64,000 bases of DNA from Flavobacteriales bacterium (GCA_016721825.1 JADKHI010000001.1:1488001-1552000), one strand, 5' to 3'; positions 18,557-27,773 are shown, counted from the stretch's first letter. Program-made: numbers and translations. The notes: generated by a model from the letters alone, not told the origin.

Positions 18557-19543
18557 TTAGAACTGTGGCCTCACCGGCGCATTGTCAAGCACCTTCTCGA
18601 TCTTGGCCATCACCGCGGGCGTCAGCTTGTCCTGGGCCTCCACGGCGCCGAGGTTCTCCTTGAGCTGCGCCTCCTTGCTGGCGCCGAGGATCACGGTGCT
18701 CACGTTCGGGTTCTTCAAGCACCAGGCCAGGGCCATCACGGGCAGGCTGAGCTCGAGGCTGGTGGCAAGGGTCTTCAGCTTGTCCACCTTCTTCAGGCGG
18801 GCCTCGGTGAGCTCGCGTTCGCGCAGCCAATCCAGCCCTTCCATGGTGAGGCGCGTGCCCTTGTTGGCCTTGGTATCGCGGTGCTTGCCGCTGAGGATGC
18901 CGCTGGCCAGCGGGCTCCACACCGTGGTGCCCAGGCCCACCCCCTTGTAGATCTGGCCGAACTCCACCTCCACCTTATCGCGGTGGAACATGTTGTACTG
19001 CGGCTGCTCCATCACCGGGCCGATCAGGTGGTGCTGCTGCGCGACCATGTGCGCTTCCATGATCTCCTGCGCGCTCCACTCGCTGGTGCCCCAATAGAGG
19101 ATCTTGCCCTGCATGATCAGCTGGTGCATGGTCCACACCGTTTCGGCGATGGGCGTCTGCTTGTCCGGCCGGTGGCAGAAGTAAAGGTCCAGGTAGTCCA
19201 CCTGCAGGCGCTTGAGCGCTTCGTTGCACGCTTCCACCACATGCTTGCGGTGCAGGCCCACTTGGGTGGGGAGCTTGCCGCCGGTGCCGAAGAAGACCTT
19301 GCTGCTCACCGTCCAGGTGTCGCGGCTCCACTTCATCTTCTTCAGCACCTTGCCCATCACGCGCTCGCTTTCGCCACGGGCGTAGATCTCGGCGTTGTCG
19401 AAGAAGTTGATGCCGTTGTCGTAGGCGGTCTTCATGAGCTTCTCCGCGATGGGATCGCCGATCTGCTTGCCGAAAGTGAGCCAGCTGCCGAGGGAGAGTT
19501 CAGAGACCTGGAGGCCGGAGGTGCCGAGACGACGGTAGCGCAT
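18557..19543 (-). CDS. Aldo/keto reductase, Kv-beta-like
   Basis: 328 aa from the ATG at 19543 (MRYRRLGTSGLQVSELSLGSW). An open frame continues upstream to 19666, but those codons have no family match. The aldo/keto reductase TIM barrel is shown by the substrate-side Asp/Tyr motif NFFDNAEIYARGESE, the catalytic Lys in TVSSKVFF, the YCHRP/DLYFCHRPD strand and a C-terminal NADPH-binding SKEAQLKENLGAVE. The sequence is closest to the branch related to voltage-gated K+ channel beta subunits, which reduce aldehydes and ketones with NADPH. The substrate is not predictable. It is cytoplasmic and looks monocistronic. Confidence 0.9.
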   Translation of the reverse strand: MRYRRLGTSGLQVSELSLGSWLTFGKQIGDPIAEKLMKTAYDNGINFFDNAEIYARGESERVMGKVLKKMKWSRDTWTVSSKVFFGTGGKLPTQVGLHRKHVVEACNEALKRLQVDYLDLYFCHRPDKQTPIAETVWTMHQLIMQGKILYWGTSEWSAQEIMEAHMVAQQHHLIGPVMEQPQYNMFHRDKVEVEFGQIYKGVGLGTTVWSPLASGILSGKHRDTKANKGTRLTMEGLDWLRERELTEARLKKVDKLKTLATSLELSLPVMALAWCLKNPNVSTVILGASKEAQLKENLGAVEAQDKLTPAVMAKIEKVLDNAPVRPQF

Positions 19544-19921
19544 GGGGTATGAAAAGTGCGAAGTGGAACGTACGAAGTTCAAAGTCCGACGGAGCGTAAA
19601 GGTGCGATGAACGAACGCGTTGGCCGACGACTTGTTCAGGACGGGCTTATCCACAGCTGTGTACAAGTTCCACAGGGATCACATCGACTTCAGCGGGGCT
19701 TCACACAAGCATAGGAGCTTTGCGATCAACATCAGCAGACCGGCATGCATTCGCTTGCGCACCGAACAATGGACACCGTCAGCCGCGGCTCCAGCACCTC
19801 GCGTTCATGCACCGCCCGGGAGGGCCAGGACAGGCCATAGTAGGCCACGCCAGGTGCGCCTTGCGCACGCATCAGGAAGGGGCTCCGGGGACGGGGCCTT
19901 TTCCGTTGGGGGGACACCCGA
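19544..19921 (+). other. Intergenic region, 378 bp
   Basis: No gene is supported here. It contains a perfect DnaA-box-like TTATCCACA at 19647-19655 and GC-rich imperfect inverted repeats near 19875-19905 that may help terminate the gene at 19922-21130. The part next to 19543 should carry the promoter of the aldo/keto reductase, but I see no clear element. Confidence 0.5.
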
Positions 19922-21130
19922 TCAACGCAGCACCTGTACCGGCACCACCGCAGCGGCGCTTCGCAACAGGTAGCGGCCGTTCTCCAACGCGCCCAGGTCC
20001 AGCGTAGCGTCGTAGCCGACCTGCACGCGCAACACCTCACGACCGGCCGCATCGATCACCTGGCACGCCTTTCCTGCGAAGGTGGAAGGCAAGCGCATGA
20101 TCCCCTCGGTCGGGTTCGGGAACACTTTCTCGTCGTTCACCATCGGTGACGCTTCGATGCCTGTGCTGATGTTGGAGCGATACAGATGGAAGTAGCCGTA
20201 GAGGTAGAAGGTCTCCGTAGAGTCGCAGAAGATGCCTTGGATCGGTTCGTTGCCGGCGAAGCCCAGCCCGCTGCTCGCGTTCGCCCAAGGCGCGCCACCG
20301 TTGTCCGTGCTGAACACGGTGATCTGCTTGGCGGTGACCCAGGTATCGCTGCTCAGGGAGGCGGCGATGTGCTGCAGCTCGTTGTTCAAGGTGGTGGTGA
20401 TGCCCGTGTTCACCGCCTGCCAGGTCAAGCCGTTGTCGGTGGTGGTGATGATGCGGTCACCGCCACCCGTGGCGAGGATGCGGTCGTTCAGGCCGCGCGC
20501 CATGGCCAGTCCGTTCGTCACCTGCACGCCACCGGTGCTGATGGCTGCGAACCCGGTACCGTCCAGCCCTCCCTTGTACACGACGCCGATCTGCACGGCA
20601 TACAGGTTCGTGGTGTTCGCCACGGCAGCTGTCACGAAGGTGCTGGCACCCACGATGCTGGTCCAGCTCTGCCCATCGTTGGTGCTGCGCAGGATGCCTT
20701 CGCCGTACAGGTACACATCGCCATTGGGGCCGCTGCTGAAGCCCATGAAGTAGCGGCTGGTGGGGATGCCGCCCACCGGGGCGAAGGTGTCGCCGCCATC
20801 GGTGCTGCGCCAGAGGCCGTAGCTGCTGCCCCCGTTCACGCTGCCCCAGACGAGCATGGTGGCCGCGTTCGTCAGGTGGAGGCGGGTCTCGCTCAGGAAG
20901 GTGCCGTTCGGTCCGCCGGTGCCCGCATGGTTCTGCCAGCTCTGCCCCTGATCCGTGCTCATGCGCACCTGCGCCGGGTTGGTGTTCAGCAGCGTCACTA
21001 GTTCACCGTAAGGGCCCATGGCCAGGGTGGTCAGGGTGTTCACCGGCATGGTGCAGGGAACCCAGGTGAGCTGGGCCTGTGCGGCTGTCGGGGTTCCGCA
21101 GAGCAGGACGAGGGCGAGGAGGGAACGCAT
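19922..21130 (-). CDS. T9SS type A cargo with BNR/Asp-box repeats
   Basis: 402 aa with a signal peptide (MRSLLALVLLCGTPTAAQAQ). The body shows repeated sialidase-like Asp-box units: STDQGQSWQNH, STDGGDTFAPV, STNDGQSWTSI and TTDNGLTWQAV, as in YCF48/BNR propellers. A type A sorting domain covers the last ~75 residues (VFPNPTEGIMRL, VIDAAGREVLRV, NGRYLLRS, VQVLR). It should be exported by T9SS. Asp boxes are structural, so they do not show sialidase activity, and no catalytic Arg/Tyr/Glu set was recognised. It is transcribed alone. Confidence 0.82.
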   Translation of the reverse strand: MRSLLALVLLCGTPTAAQAQLTWVPCTMPVNTLTTLAMGPYGELVTLLNTNPAQVRMSTDQGQSWQNHAGTGGPNGTFLSETRLHLTNAATMLVWGSVNGGSSYGLWRSTDGGDTFAPVGGIPTSRYFMGFSSGPNGDVYLYGEGILRSTNDGQSWTSIVGASTFVTAAVANTTNLYAVQIGVVYKGGLDGTGFAAISTGGVQVTNGLAMARGLNDRILATGGGDRIITTTDNGLTWQAVNTGITTTLNNELQHIAASLSSDTWVTAKQITVFSTDNGGAPWANASSGLGFAGNEPIQGIFCDSTETFYLYGYFHLYRSNISTGIEASPMVNDEKVFPNPTEGIMRLPSTFAGKACQVIDAAGREVLRVQVGYDATLDLGALENGRYLLRSAAAVVPVQVLR

Positions 21131-21276
21131 GTTGAAATGCTGGTGCTATCGTGGAGGATCACACAAAGGTGCATCAACCGATACTGAACGCGTGTAGCAT
21201 ACCATCTACACCGAACGAGCAACTTTGCACGACCGTCTTCGCGCACCCACCTTCGCACCGTCCCACCTTTGCATCC

Positions 21277-21687
21277 ATGAGCTCCATCGATTCCAACAAG
21301 GCCCCTGAGCCGGTCGGCCATTACCCTCATGCCCGCCGCGTGGGCGATATGCTGTTCCTCAGCGGCGTGGGTCCCCGTGAGCGCGGCACCAAGAAGATCC
21401 CCGGCGTGGAGCTGGATGCGAACGGGAGCATCACGAGCTACGACATCGAGACACAGGTCCGCAGCGTGTTCCAGAACGTGAAGTGGATCCTCGAGGATGC
21501 CGGTTCCTCCTGGGAGAAGGTCGTGGACGTCACCGTTTTCCTCACCAACATGAAGGACGACTTCCCCACCTACAACCGATTGTGGAAGGAGTACTTCGAG
21601 AAGGACCCGCCCTGCCGAACCACCCTGGAGATCAACTGCCTGCCTACGCCGATCGCCATCGAGCTGAAGGTGATCGCGACAGTGTGA
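21277..21687 (+). CDS. RidA family protein, 2-aminomuconate-deaminase-like
   Basis: 136 aa from the ATG at 21277; an earlier in-frame ATG at 21151 would add 42 residues without family similarity. The YjgF/YER057c/UK114 fold is evident from GHYPHARRVGDMLFLSG, an ETQVRSVFQNVKWILEDAG helix, VVDVTVFLTNM and the CRTTLEINCLPTPIAIELKVIAT end, whose Arg binds the substrate carboxylate in RidA proteins. The GVGPRERGTKKIPGVELD loop is what I recall for the 2-aminomuconate deaminase branch of the kynurenine pathway. No other kynurenine genes are nearby, so the specific role is an inference. A CACCTTTG element lies 6 bases before the start. Confidence 0.8.
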   Translation: MSSIDSNKAPEPVGHYPHARRVGDMLFLSGVGPRERGTKKIPGVELDANGSITSYDIETQVRSVFQNVKWILEDAGSSWEKVVDVTVFLTNMKDDFPTYNRLWKEYFEKDPPCRTTLEINCLPTPIAIELKVIATV

Positions 21688-21697
21688 AGTGGGCAAC

Positions 21698-21727
21698 CAC
21701 GGATGGACACGGATGAACACGGATAGG
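21698..21727 (+). repeat. Three tandem copies of a 10-bp CACGGATGRA unit
   Basis: Units at 21698-21707, 21708-21717 and 21718-21727 read CACGGATGGA, CACGGATGAA and CACGGATAGG. I recall this unit as a dispersed intergenic repeat in unrelated bacterial genomes. The start codon of the next gene (21713) lies in the second unit. Confidence 0.75.
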
Positions 21728-22303
21728 AAGGTCTGTGCAGCATTGGCGGTGGTCCTCTCGGCGAGCGCCTGCACTCCTCGCATGCATTCACAGGAAAGGC
21801 TCTACGACCAGCCTTCCGAGCAAACCACCGGTATCCTCCACCTGCACGCCACCTACACCGCACCCTACTGCGGTGGCGCGGATCCGGGCCCTGACGGAAT
21901 GCCGCGGCCACAGCCCTGGCAGGGGGCCATGTACCTGCGCCGCGTCGTACCGGACAGCACCGGCCTGTTCGCCATCAACGACCTGAACATGCCGGTCCAT
22001 GACACCGTGCGGACCGATCGCATGGGCAACGGCCACCTGGTGTTGCTGGCCGGTGCCTATCTGCTGCTGGACAAGGACCGCGTTGATGACGTGCGCTACT
22101 TGCGGCTGTTGAAGGACCACGCGAAGCCGGCCCTGTACACCGAGCCCATTGACAAGGCCTGCCTGGATCGCTGGCTCCACGGCCCCTTTGGCGTGATCAC
22201 GATCACCGGTGGCGACACGACCCACGTGGACCTGCCCCTGTTCGACCAGTGCCCGTGGTACAGCACACCGTGCGTGCACTACAACGGACCGTTGCCACCC
22301 TGA
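21713..22303 (+). CDS. Hypothetical lipoprotein
   Basis: 196 aa from the ATG at 21713. This start gives a good lipoprotein signal (basic MNTDRK, AALAVVLSASAC with Cys as lipidation site). It lies inside a short tandem repeat, but no other in-frame start would keep the signal. The mature protein contains ILHLHATYTAPYCGGADP, a pattern seen in Bacteroidota proteins with a carboxypeptidase-regulatory-like beta sandwich, then MYLRRV, FAINDLNMP and HLVLLAGAYLLLDKDRV. No catalytic residues are recognised. The 3' end overlaps the convergent archaemetzincin gene by 25 bp. Confidence 0.6.
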   Translation: MNTDRKVCAALAVVLSASACTPRMHSQERLYDQPSEQTTGILHLHATYTAPYCGGADPGPDGMPRPQPWQGAMYLRRVVPDSTGLFAINDLNMPVHDTVRTDRMGNGHLVLLAGAYLLLDKDRVDDVRYLRLLKDHAKPALYTEPIDKACLDRWLHGPFGVITITGGDTTHVDLPLFDQCPWYSTPCVHYNGPLPP

Positions 22304-22935
22304 AGCGAAGCCGAACAGCGCGCGCAGAGCATACGGCCGGCGGCATCGATGGAACTCATGCGTTCCACTGCGTCACGCATCACACAGCTGGGGTCCGGGC
22401 AATGCGGCAGGCGACGGTTGTGCCCGATCTCATGCACGGTCACCTTCATCAGGCGGTCGAAGAACACCGCGCTCCGTCCATCACCCAGGCGGAAGGTGCT
22501 CACCACGCAGGAAGGGCCGCCGATGTAGCCCAGGCCGAAGATCCCGAAGTCGCGGTACTTCCCTACCGGCTCCTTGATGGCACCGAGCGCATCGTACTTG
22601 GTGATGCTGATGTCCTGCCCTGTGATGCCGATGATGAGGTCGACACTGTCAGGCTTCAATTCCCGCAACCACGCTATCAGCGTATCGGCCCTGTAGCGGG
22701 GGCTGCGCAAGGTGGTGTAGGCGGACGCGGGCAGAGTCGTCTGCTTACCGATATGGACGCGTGCCTTGTGCTGCTGTTCCAATGCCATGCGAACGCTGTC
22801 CAGCTGGGCGGCGGGTACGTCCTCCAATGGCAGCACAAGGACCGCAAGCGGCAGTTCCTCCTGCGGCCCACCGTTACCCTGCTTCACTCCGCAGTGAAGG
22901 CAGAAAAGGAAGAGAAGGATCCATAACTGGCGCAT
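22279..22935 (-). CDS. Archaemetzincin-like zinc metalloprotease
   Basis: 218 aa from the ATG at 22935, which begins a hydrophobic N-terminus (MRQLWILLFLFCLHCG) that is either a signal peptide or a lipoprotein signal; a frame running to 23208 has no support. The zinc site is VTVHEIGHNRRLPHC, followed by PDPSCVM and a C-terminal CARC, the Cys pattern of archaemetzincins (HEXXHXXGXXHC, CXM, CXXC). The Gly expected eight residues into the motif is Arg here. The upstream DLIIGITGQDISITK and FGLGYIGGPSCVVST segments also fit the family. The natural substrate is unknown; human and archaeal homologues are aminopeptidase-like. Confidence 0.8.
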   Translation of the reverse strand: MRQLWILLFLFCLHCGVKQGNGGPQEELPLAVLVLPLEDVPAAQLDSVRMALEQQHKARVHIGKQTTLPASAYTTLRSPRYRADTLIAWLRELKPDSVDLIIGITGQDISITKYDALGAIKEPVGKYRDFGIFGLGYIGGPSCVVSTFRLGDGRSAVFFDRLMKVTVHEIGHNRRLPHCPDPSCVMRDAVERMSSIDAAGRMLCARCSASLQGGNGPL

Positions 22936-23168
22936 GCACAAAGATCCGCGCTTCGGACCAAAGCCATCATGGCTGTCGGCGCCATTTGCTCGCCCATGAC
23001 ATGCCAGGTGGGAGAGAGCGTTCGGCAACGGGACCGGCGCCGCCCCATCCCTGCACTGATCTACGGGCCCTCGGACGAAAGGCCGGTACTTCAAGTTGTA
23101 CGGGGCGATGCACCATCGCTTCCCTCGAGCGGTCCCACACTCCGTTCGAGCCTCCGTGTTGTCCGACA

Positions 23169-23197
23169 CTTGAGAAACGGGGCCATCGCATATCTTT
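23169..23197 (+). promoter_or_regulatory. Bacteroidota-type promoter of the 23-27.8 kb operon
   Basis: TTG at 23169-23171 and TATCTTTC at 23190-23197 (7 of 8 matches to TAnnTTTG) are separated by 18 bp and lie 40 bp before the ATG at 23238, as expected for the primary sigma factor of Bacteroidota. The 302-bp gap between the divergent genes holds nothing else I recognise. Confidence 0.55.
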
Positions 23198-23237
23198 CGC
23201 ACTGGCACACTCCACGGCCGTTAATCACAACCAGGAC

Positions 23238-24608
23238 ATGGCGGATAGTTTCGATCTTTTGGATGAGCTCGGTGACGAGAAGAAGGTGAACGAGCTCAAG
23301 GCGCGCATTCAGCAGAAGAAGGCAAGCGACGTGATCTCGAAGTTGGACAACATCGAGAGCGAGATCGAGAACGCCGCCGCCAACAACAAGAGCGCGGAAG
23401 ACATCGTCTCAGGCATCATCAACGCCAAGTTCGAGAGCTTGAACGGTGACGTGGAAAGCACCGAGAAGGACCTGCAGGAGCTGATGCTGCACCTACGCGC
23501 CATGCTCGATAATTGTGGCGGCGAGTTCGCGAACCTACAGGAGCTCAACAAGAACGAGCAGAACCTGGTGGCTGGTGCGAAGAGCAAGTTGGAGGTCGCG
23601 GGCCGGGACCTTACCGAAGCCAACGCCATGAGCAATGCCTGGAACATCCTGTTCGGCATGAAGACCAGCCGGGTGAACCAACGGACCAAGGACCTGGAAG
23701 CCGCCGAGCAGGGCGTGAAGAAGGCTGAGCAGGATGCCAACCGCATGTACCGCGAACGCCTGAAGAACGCGGATATCGGCGAGTCGCTGAACCGCATCAT
23801 CAGCCAGGTGCAGGGCCTCAACGGCGTGGTGGAGGAGATGATCCTGGAGGTGGAGAAGCAGATCGATGCGCTGAAGAACCGGAAGGAACTGGCCTTCGAG
23901 ACCAAGGAGAAAGCGGCCCGGGTGATGGAGAGCCGCAAGGCCGAACTGGAGAACCTGGAGGCCCTGATGAAGATGGAAGAGAAGTCGCTGGAGGAGCTGG
24001 CGAACAACAGTCCGGAATACACCGAGCAGCAGAAGAAGATCGCCGATATGCGCGAGCGCCGTGCCGAGGTGAAGGGCCGCTTCAACATCGCGCTGGGCAT
24101 CTTCCAGAGCAAGGAGCGTTTCGTGGACCAGATCGTGATCCACCTCGAAGCACAGACCACAACAAAGAACAACCTTAAGCAGCTCATCGGTCAGTTGAAG
24201 AGCGATACCGAAGAGCGTGTGACGACCTACGAGTCAGGATTGCAGTTGATCCGTTCCGCCACCGCGCAGGAGGCCGCCTCGATCTACGAAGAGGCCGGCG
24301 TGAAGACCGACCAGAAGATCACGGAGATCGCCGCCAAGGTCTTCGTCTCCAGTGAGCGCGACCGCATCGAACGGGTGAAGAAGCACCCCGAACGCATGAC
24401 CGAACTGCACAAGGTGCTGGTGGCCATGGCCGAAGCCACCGCGCAGTACAAAGCCAAGGATGCGGAGATCCTCAAGGCGCATACGAACAAGTTCGGCATC
24501 GATGTGAGCGAGACCTTCAGCAGCAATCATGAGGGCAAGGGCGCCTCATCTGCCCAACCGAACACGCCCCGCAAGGAGGGTGACGTGAATGACCTGTTGG
24601 GCGGCTAG
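23238..24608 (+). CDS. Coiled-coil protein, first gene of ATPase operon
   Basis: 456 aa from the ATG at 23238; the open frame upstream to 22761 lies over the divergent gene and is not coding. Residues about 20-130 and 160-420 are long amphipathic, charged helices with heptad-like spacing (for example KKAEQDANRMYRERLKNA and EEMILEVEKQIDALKNRKEL). There is no signal peptide or membrane segment, so it should be cytoplasmic. The all-helical order loosely recalls TelA/toxic-anion-resistance proteins, but I cannot confirm that and the TelA signature is not obvious. The protein ends with a flexible Ser/Pro/Lys tail and DVNDLLGG. It probably works as a scaffold or filament partner of the AAA+ ATPase two genes downstream. 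Confidence 0.85.
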   Translation: MADSFDLLDELGDEKKVNELKARIQQKKASDVISKLDNIESEIENAAANNKSAEDIVSGIINAKFESLNGDVESTEKDLQELMLHLRAMLDNCGGEFANLQELNKNEQNLVAGAKSKLEVAGRDLTEANAMSNAWNILFGMKTSRVNQRTKDLEAAEQGVKKAEQDANRMYRERLKNADIGESLNRIISQVQGLNGVVEEMILEVEKQIDALKNRKELAFETKEKAARVMESRKAELENLEALMKMEEKSLEELANNSPEYTEQQKKIADMRERRAEVKGRFNIALGIFQSKERFVDQIVIHLEAQTTTKNNLKQLIGQLKSDTEERVTTYESGLQLIRSATAQEAASIYEEAGVKTDQKITEIAAKVFVSSERDRIERVKKHPERMTELHKVLVAMAEATAQYKAKDAEILKAHTNKFGIDVSETFSSNHEGKGASSAQPNTPRKEGDVNDLLGG

Positions 24609-24685
24609 GCCGAGGTGAGCCTTGTCCAAGCCGCTGCCGATCGGACGCTCGCCCATCGACGAAGGATGTATCGCCTCCCCGGGCC

Positions 24686-25798
24686 ATGAAGACCATCGAC
24701 ATCGAGAGCCACTTCACGGACCTTGATCGGGCCATCCTGGAGAACAATGTGGAGTACGAGCGCTACATCAAGTTCGTCACGCACATCCTCGATGCCTTCA
24801 CCACCACCTTCGCGCCGAAGGAGGGTGCCCAGGAACACGAGGCCCATATCGTTCGTGACCTTGCCTCGCGCTTCCTGCTCACCTTGCGGGCACTCGGGCT
24901 GAAGTACCTCTTCGAAGAGACCGATCACATGCGGATCGACCTTACCGCGAGCGGATTCCCGAACCACCTGGAGATCCGCAAGATGGCTGCCGACCTGCAA
25001 CAACTGAAAGGCGGGGGCACCAAGCCAGTGAACGAGGAGACCTTGAAACGGCAACTGCTCGATGAACTGATCCGGGGGAACAGCCACCCGACGTCCATTC
25101 TCCGGAAACTCGCGCGAGCACAGTACAACAAGTCCATCGAGGAGGGAGGCCTCTTCGGCGAATTCGTGCCCGGCCAGCTCCGCGAACTGAAAGTGTTCGA
25201 TGCAGCCAAGCATAGGAAACGCTTCCTGTGCTCCTGGGCTTCGTTCGACACGGTGACGAACAGGCCCTTTCTGTACCTGATGGTCTTCGATAACCACCCC
25301 GACCCGGACGGTCCGCGTACCGAGCGGGTGGACCACGACCCGCAGTTCGTGGAGATGGTCAGGAGATGTACGCACAACACCGCTCCGCTCAAGGTGGTCG
25401 CGTCGGACATTGATGAGGCCTACGCCTGGGTACACCCGAAGGTGCTCAAGCGCATCGATGTCGGACCGATCCTTAGCATGCATGACCGGACCGAGGATGA
25501 GCACGCAAAGGAGATCGGACGTCACATCCCCGAGGGCCATTTCCTGATGCGAGTAACCACGGAGATCGTCTTCTCCGTGGGTCAGGAGCGGCGGAGCACC
25601 GGCTTCCTTTCCAAGAGCGAATTGCGCGAGGTGTTCCATGTGGACGAGACCAACAAGGATTGCATGGAACGCATGGTGAGCGAGGTGCAGAAGTACCTGT
25701 TCACCACACACACCGTGCTCCAGTACCTGAACGATCAGCACAAGGAAATGCTCAAGGAGCTGAGCGCACCACCATTCATCTGCAAGCCTGTTTTCTGA
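24686..25798 (+). CDS. Unknown 370-aa cytoplasmic protein in ATPase operon
   Basis: 370 aa, starting 77 bp after the coiled-coil gene and ending 1 bp before the ATPase start, so it is in the same operon. I do not recognise the family. There is no signal peptide or transmembrane segment. The N-terminal ~130 residues are mostly helical (DIESHFTDLDRAILENNVEY), and the middle has a mixed alpha/beta region with CSWASFDTVTNRPFLYLMVF and DNHPDPDGP. The C-terminus is helical again (CMERMVSEVQKYLFTTHTVL). No nuclease, NTPase or zinc motif was found. Its constant neighbourhood should be checked, because it may be an adaptor between the coiled-coil protein and the ATPase. Confidence 0.8.
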   Translation: MKTIDIESHFTDLDRAILENNVEYERYIKFVTHILDAFTTTFAPKEGAQEHEAHIVRDLASRFLLTLRALGLKYLFEETDHMRIDLTASGFPNHLEIRKMAADLQQLKGGGTKPVNEETLKRQLLDELIRGNSHPTSILRKLARAQYNKSIEEGGLFGEFVPGQLRELKVFDAAKHRKRFLCSWASFDTVTNRPFLYLMVFDNHPDPDGPRTERVDHDPQFVEMVRRCTHNTAPLKVVASDIDEAYAWVHPKVLKRIDVGPILSMHDRTEDEHAKEIGRHIPEGHFLMRVTTEIVFSVGQERRSTGFLSKSELREVFHVDETNKDCMERMVSEVQKYLFTTHTVLQYLNDQHKEMLKELSAPPFICKPVF

Positions 25799-25799
25799 T

Positions 25800-27773
25800 A
25801 TGGAGAAGAGCGGAGCATCACAGATCCCCGTCACCGAGGAGCAGCTGAACGCCTACAAGGAGGAGGTGACCGCCTTGCTGAAGATGGTGAGCTGGTCGCC
25901 CGACCAACGCACCCGCACCACCAGCAACACGCAGCTCGATGCCAGCTTCCTGCTGCACGTGGGCAAGGCCCTCAACGTGGGCGAGAGCGACGAGCTCAGC
26001 GTGCTGAAGAGCGCCGTGCGCATCAGCGACGACCGGACGATCCTCAGCAACACCACCAACGTGGTGCTTAATGCGATCCGCAAAGGCTTCTGCATGGGCA
26101 AGCACCTCAGCGTGCTGTTCGAGCGCAGCAGCGGCCTGGAACTGCTGCAACAGAAGAACAACGATGGCAGTTTGCACCAGAGCGAGATGCCCACGTTCCA
26201 CGACAAGCTGCAGACCTCCTCGGCCATCCAGCTTTTCGTGGCGGCCAACTACATCACGCACTACCTCAACAACGTGCGCGGCGATGAGCACTCGTCCATC
26301 AACATCGATTTCGGTGGCATCCCCGAAGTGCGCCTCACCCGACCCAGCCAGGCTGTGCAGTGCGCGATCTACTACTACGCCGCCTACCTGGAGCGCAGCG
26401 GTGTTGTGAAGACCGACCTCGAACTGCTGAAGATCACCCTGCTCTATTTCGAGCGCCTGAAGGAGGAGATCCAGATGCGCAAGGCCTCGCTGAAGGATGC
26501 GGAGCTCTTCACCGCACAGCACTACAAGCTGGAGCATTCGGACTTCACCGTGCAGGGCTTCGACGTGGCCTTCAATGCCCAGGTGAAAGGCGTGGAGTTC
26601 AATGCCACGCGCATGGAGGACATCGTGGCCAACGAACAGGCCAAGCACATGTTCCGGCGTTTCGCGGAACGGCTGCTGTGCTACGACATCACCGAAGCGA
26701 AGAACCCGATGCTGGTGCTCGGCGGCATGCCCAGCATCACCATGGCCGATGGCAAACCCGGCACGGGCAAGAGCATGCTGATCGCCGCCGTGGCCACCAT
26801 GTTGCAGGAGCGTTGCGAAGTGCTGAAGATGCCCTTCCTGTTCTGGCCCCTGCCGGAGAACATCATCTCCACCTTCCAGGGCGGTTCGGCCGAACGCGCG
26901 ATCGAATGGTTCCGTCCGATGCAGGACACCGGCAAGATCGTCTTCGCACCCATCGACGATGCCGAGAACAACCTCGAGGAACGCACCCGCCAAGGCGTGT
27001 CGGCCGGCGTGCGCGAGTTCATCGGCGTCTTCCTGCGCAACACCGAAGGCGCCTACGCCGTGAACCACGGCAACCGCATGATCAGCCTGTTCACCAACCT
27101 CCCGGACCAGGTGGACAAGGCCGTGCTCTCGCGCATCCAGGTGCGCGTGAGCATGGATGGTGCCAAGCGCTACGAGGACTTCGTGGACCAGGACCACCTC
27201 TGGTGGAAGAAGTACCGCGAAATGGACCCCAAGTTCATCAAGGACCCCAACGTGAAGGGTTACGAGTTCATGAGCGCGCAGAAGCAGGTTGGGTCCATGA
27301 ACGAGCTGCACAAAGGCGGAAAGACCGAGGTCCAGAACGCGGACCTGCGCACCATCTACGAAGCCAGCCTCAAGCAGCACGACGCCGGCACACACGAGTT
27401 CTTCGGCGTCTTCTACACCGCCGTGCTCGAACGTTTCCCCTTCTTCAGTTCCCGCGACCTGCGCAACATCCAGAAGGCCGTGGATGCGCGGGTCACCGAC
27501 TTCGACCTGCCCCCGATCTGGTGGGACAAGCCGGACGAGTTCTTCTTCAAGGACTACGCCACCAAGCTCGCCATGCTGAAGGAACTGATGCGCTCCAACC
27601 TGGGCAACGTCAGCTTCGAGGAAGTGCGCCTGCAGGAGGCGCTCAACTACCTCGACAACGCCATCCGCATCAACGAGACCGGCATCAACCGCCAGGTGGA
27701 ACGGAGGGCGGAAGAGATCCACATCCAGCAGAAGGCGCTGGAGCTGCAGGCGAGGAAGAGCGGGAAGGGGTGA
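25800..27773 (+). CDS. AAA+ ATPase with long N-terminal domain
   Basis: 657 aa. Residues 1-290 form an N-terminal helical domain with no motif I recognise. The AAA+ module follows: Walker A GKPGTGKS (318-325), a Walker-B-like VFAPIDDAEN (Asp386/Asp387, then Glu389 shifted by one position relative to a canonical DE), a sensor-1-like LFTN (Asn433) and an arginine-finger candidate in LSRIQVRV (Arg445). The C-terminal part is helical and ends in a Gln/Lys-rich coil. There is no transmembrane segment. The enzyme should couple ATP hydrolysis to remodelling of a partner, probably the two preceding gene products, with which it forms a tight operon. Strand-opposite open frames across it are codon-bias artefacts. 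Confidence 0.88.
   Translation: MEKSGASQIPVTEEQLNAYKEEVTALLKMVSWSPDQRTRTTSNTQLDASFLLHVGKALNVGESDELSVLKSAVRISDDRTILSNTTNVVLNAIRKGFCMGKHLSVLFERSSGLELLQQKNNDGSLHQSEMPTFHDKLQTSSAIQLFVAANYITHYLNNVRGDEHSSINIDFGGIPEVRLTRPSQAVQCAIYYYAAYLERSGVVKTDLELLKITLLYFERLKEEIQMRKASLKDAELFTAQHYKLEHSDFTVQGFDVAFNAQVKGVEFNATRMEDIVANEQAKHMFRRFAERLLCYDITEAKNPMLVLGGMPSITMADGKPGTGKSMLIAAVATMLQERCEVLKMPFLFWPLPENIISTFQGGSAERAIEWFRPMQDTGKIVFAPIDDAENNLEERTRQGVSAGVREFIGVFLRNTEGAYAVNHGNRMISLFTNLPDQVDKAVLSRIQVRVSMDGAKRYEDFVDQDHLWWKKYREMDPKFIKDPNVKGYEFMSAQKQVGSMNELHKGGKTEVQNADLRTIYEASLKQHDAGTHEFFGVFYTAVLERFPFFSSRDLRNIQKAVDARVTDFDLPPIWWDKPDEFFFKDYATKLAMLKELMRSNLGNVSFEEVRLQEALNYLDNAIRINETGINRQVERRAEEIHIQQKALELQARKSGKG

Noticed and set aside
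19647..19655. Perfect DnaA-box sequence TTATCCACA
   Set aside because: A single box without clustered copies, AT-rich unwinding region or dnaA/dnaN nearby does not support an origin.
25818..27722. 634-aa minus-strand open frame over the AAA+ ATPase
   Set aside because: It is rich in His, Val and Glu, as expected for the antisense of GC-rich codons, and lacks motifs; the plus strand has Walker A and B.
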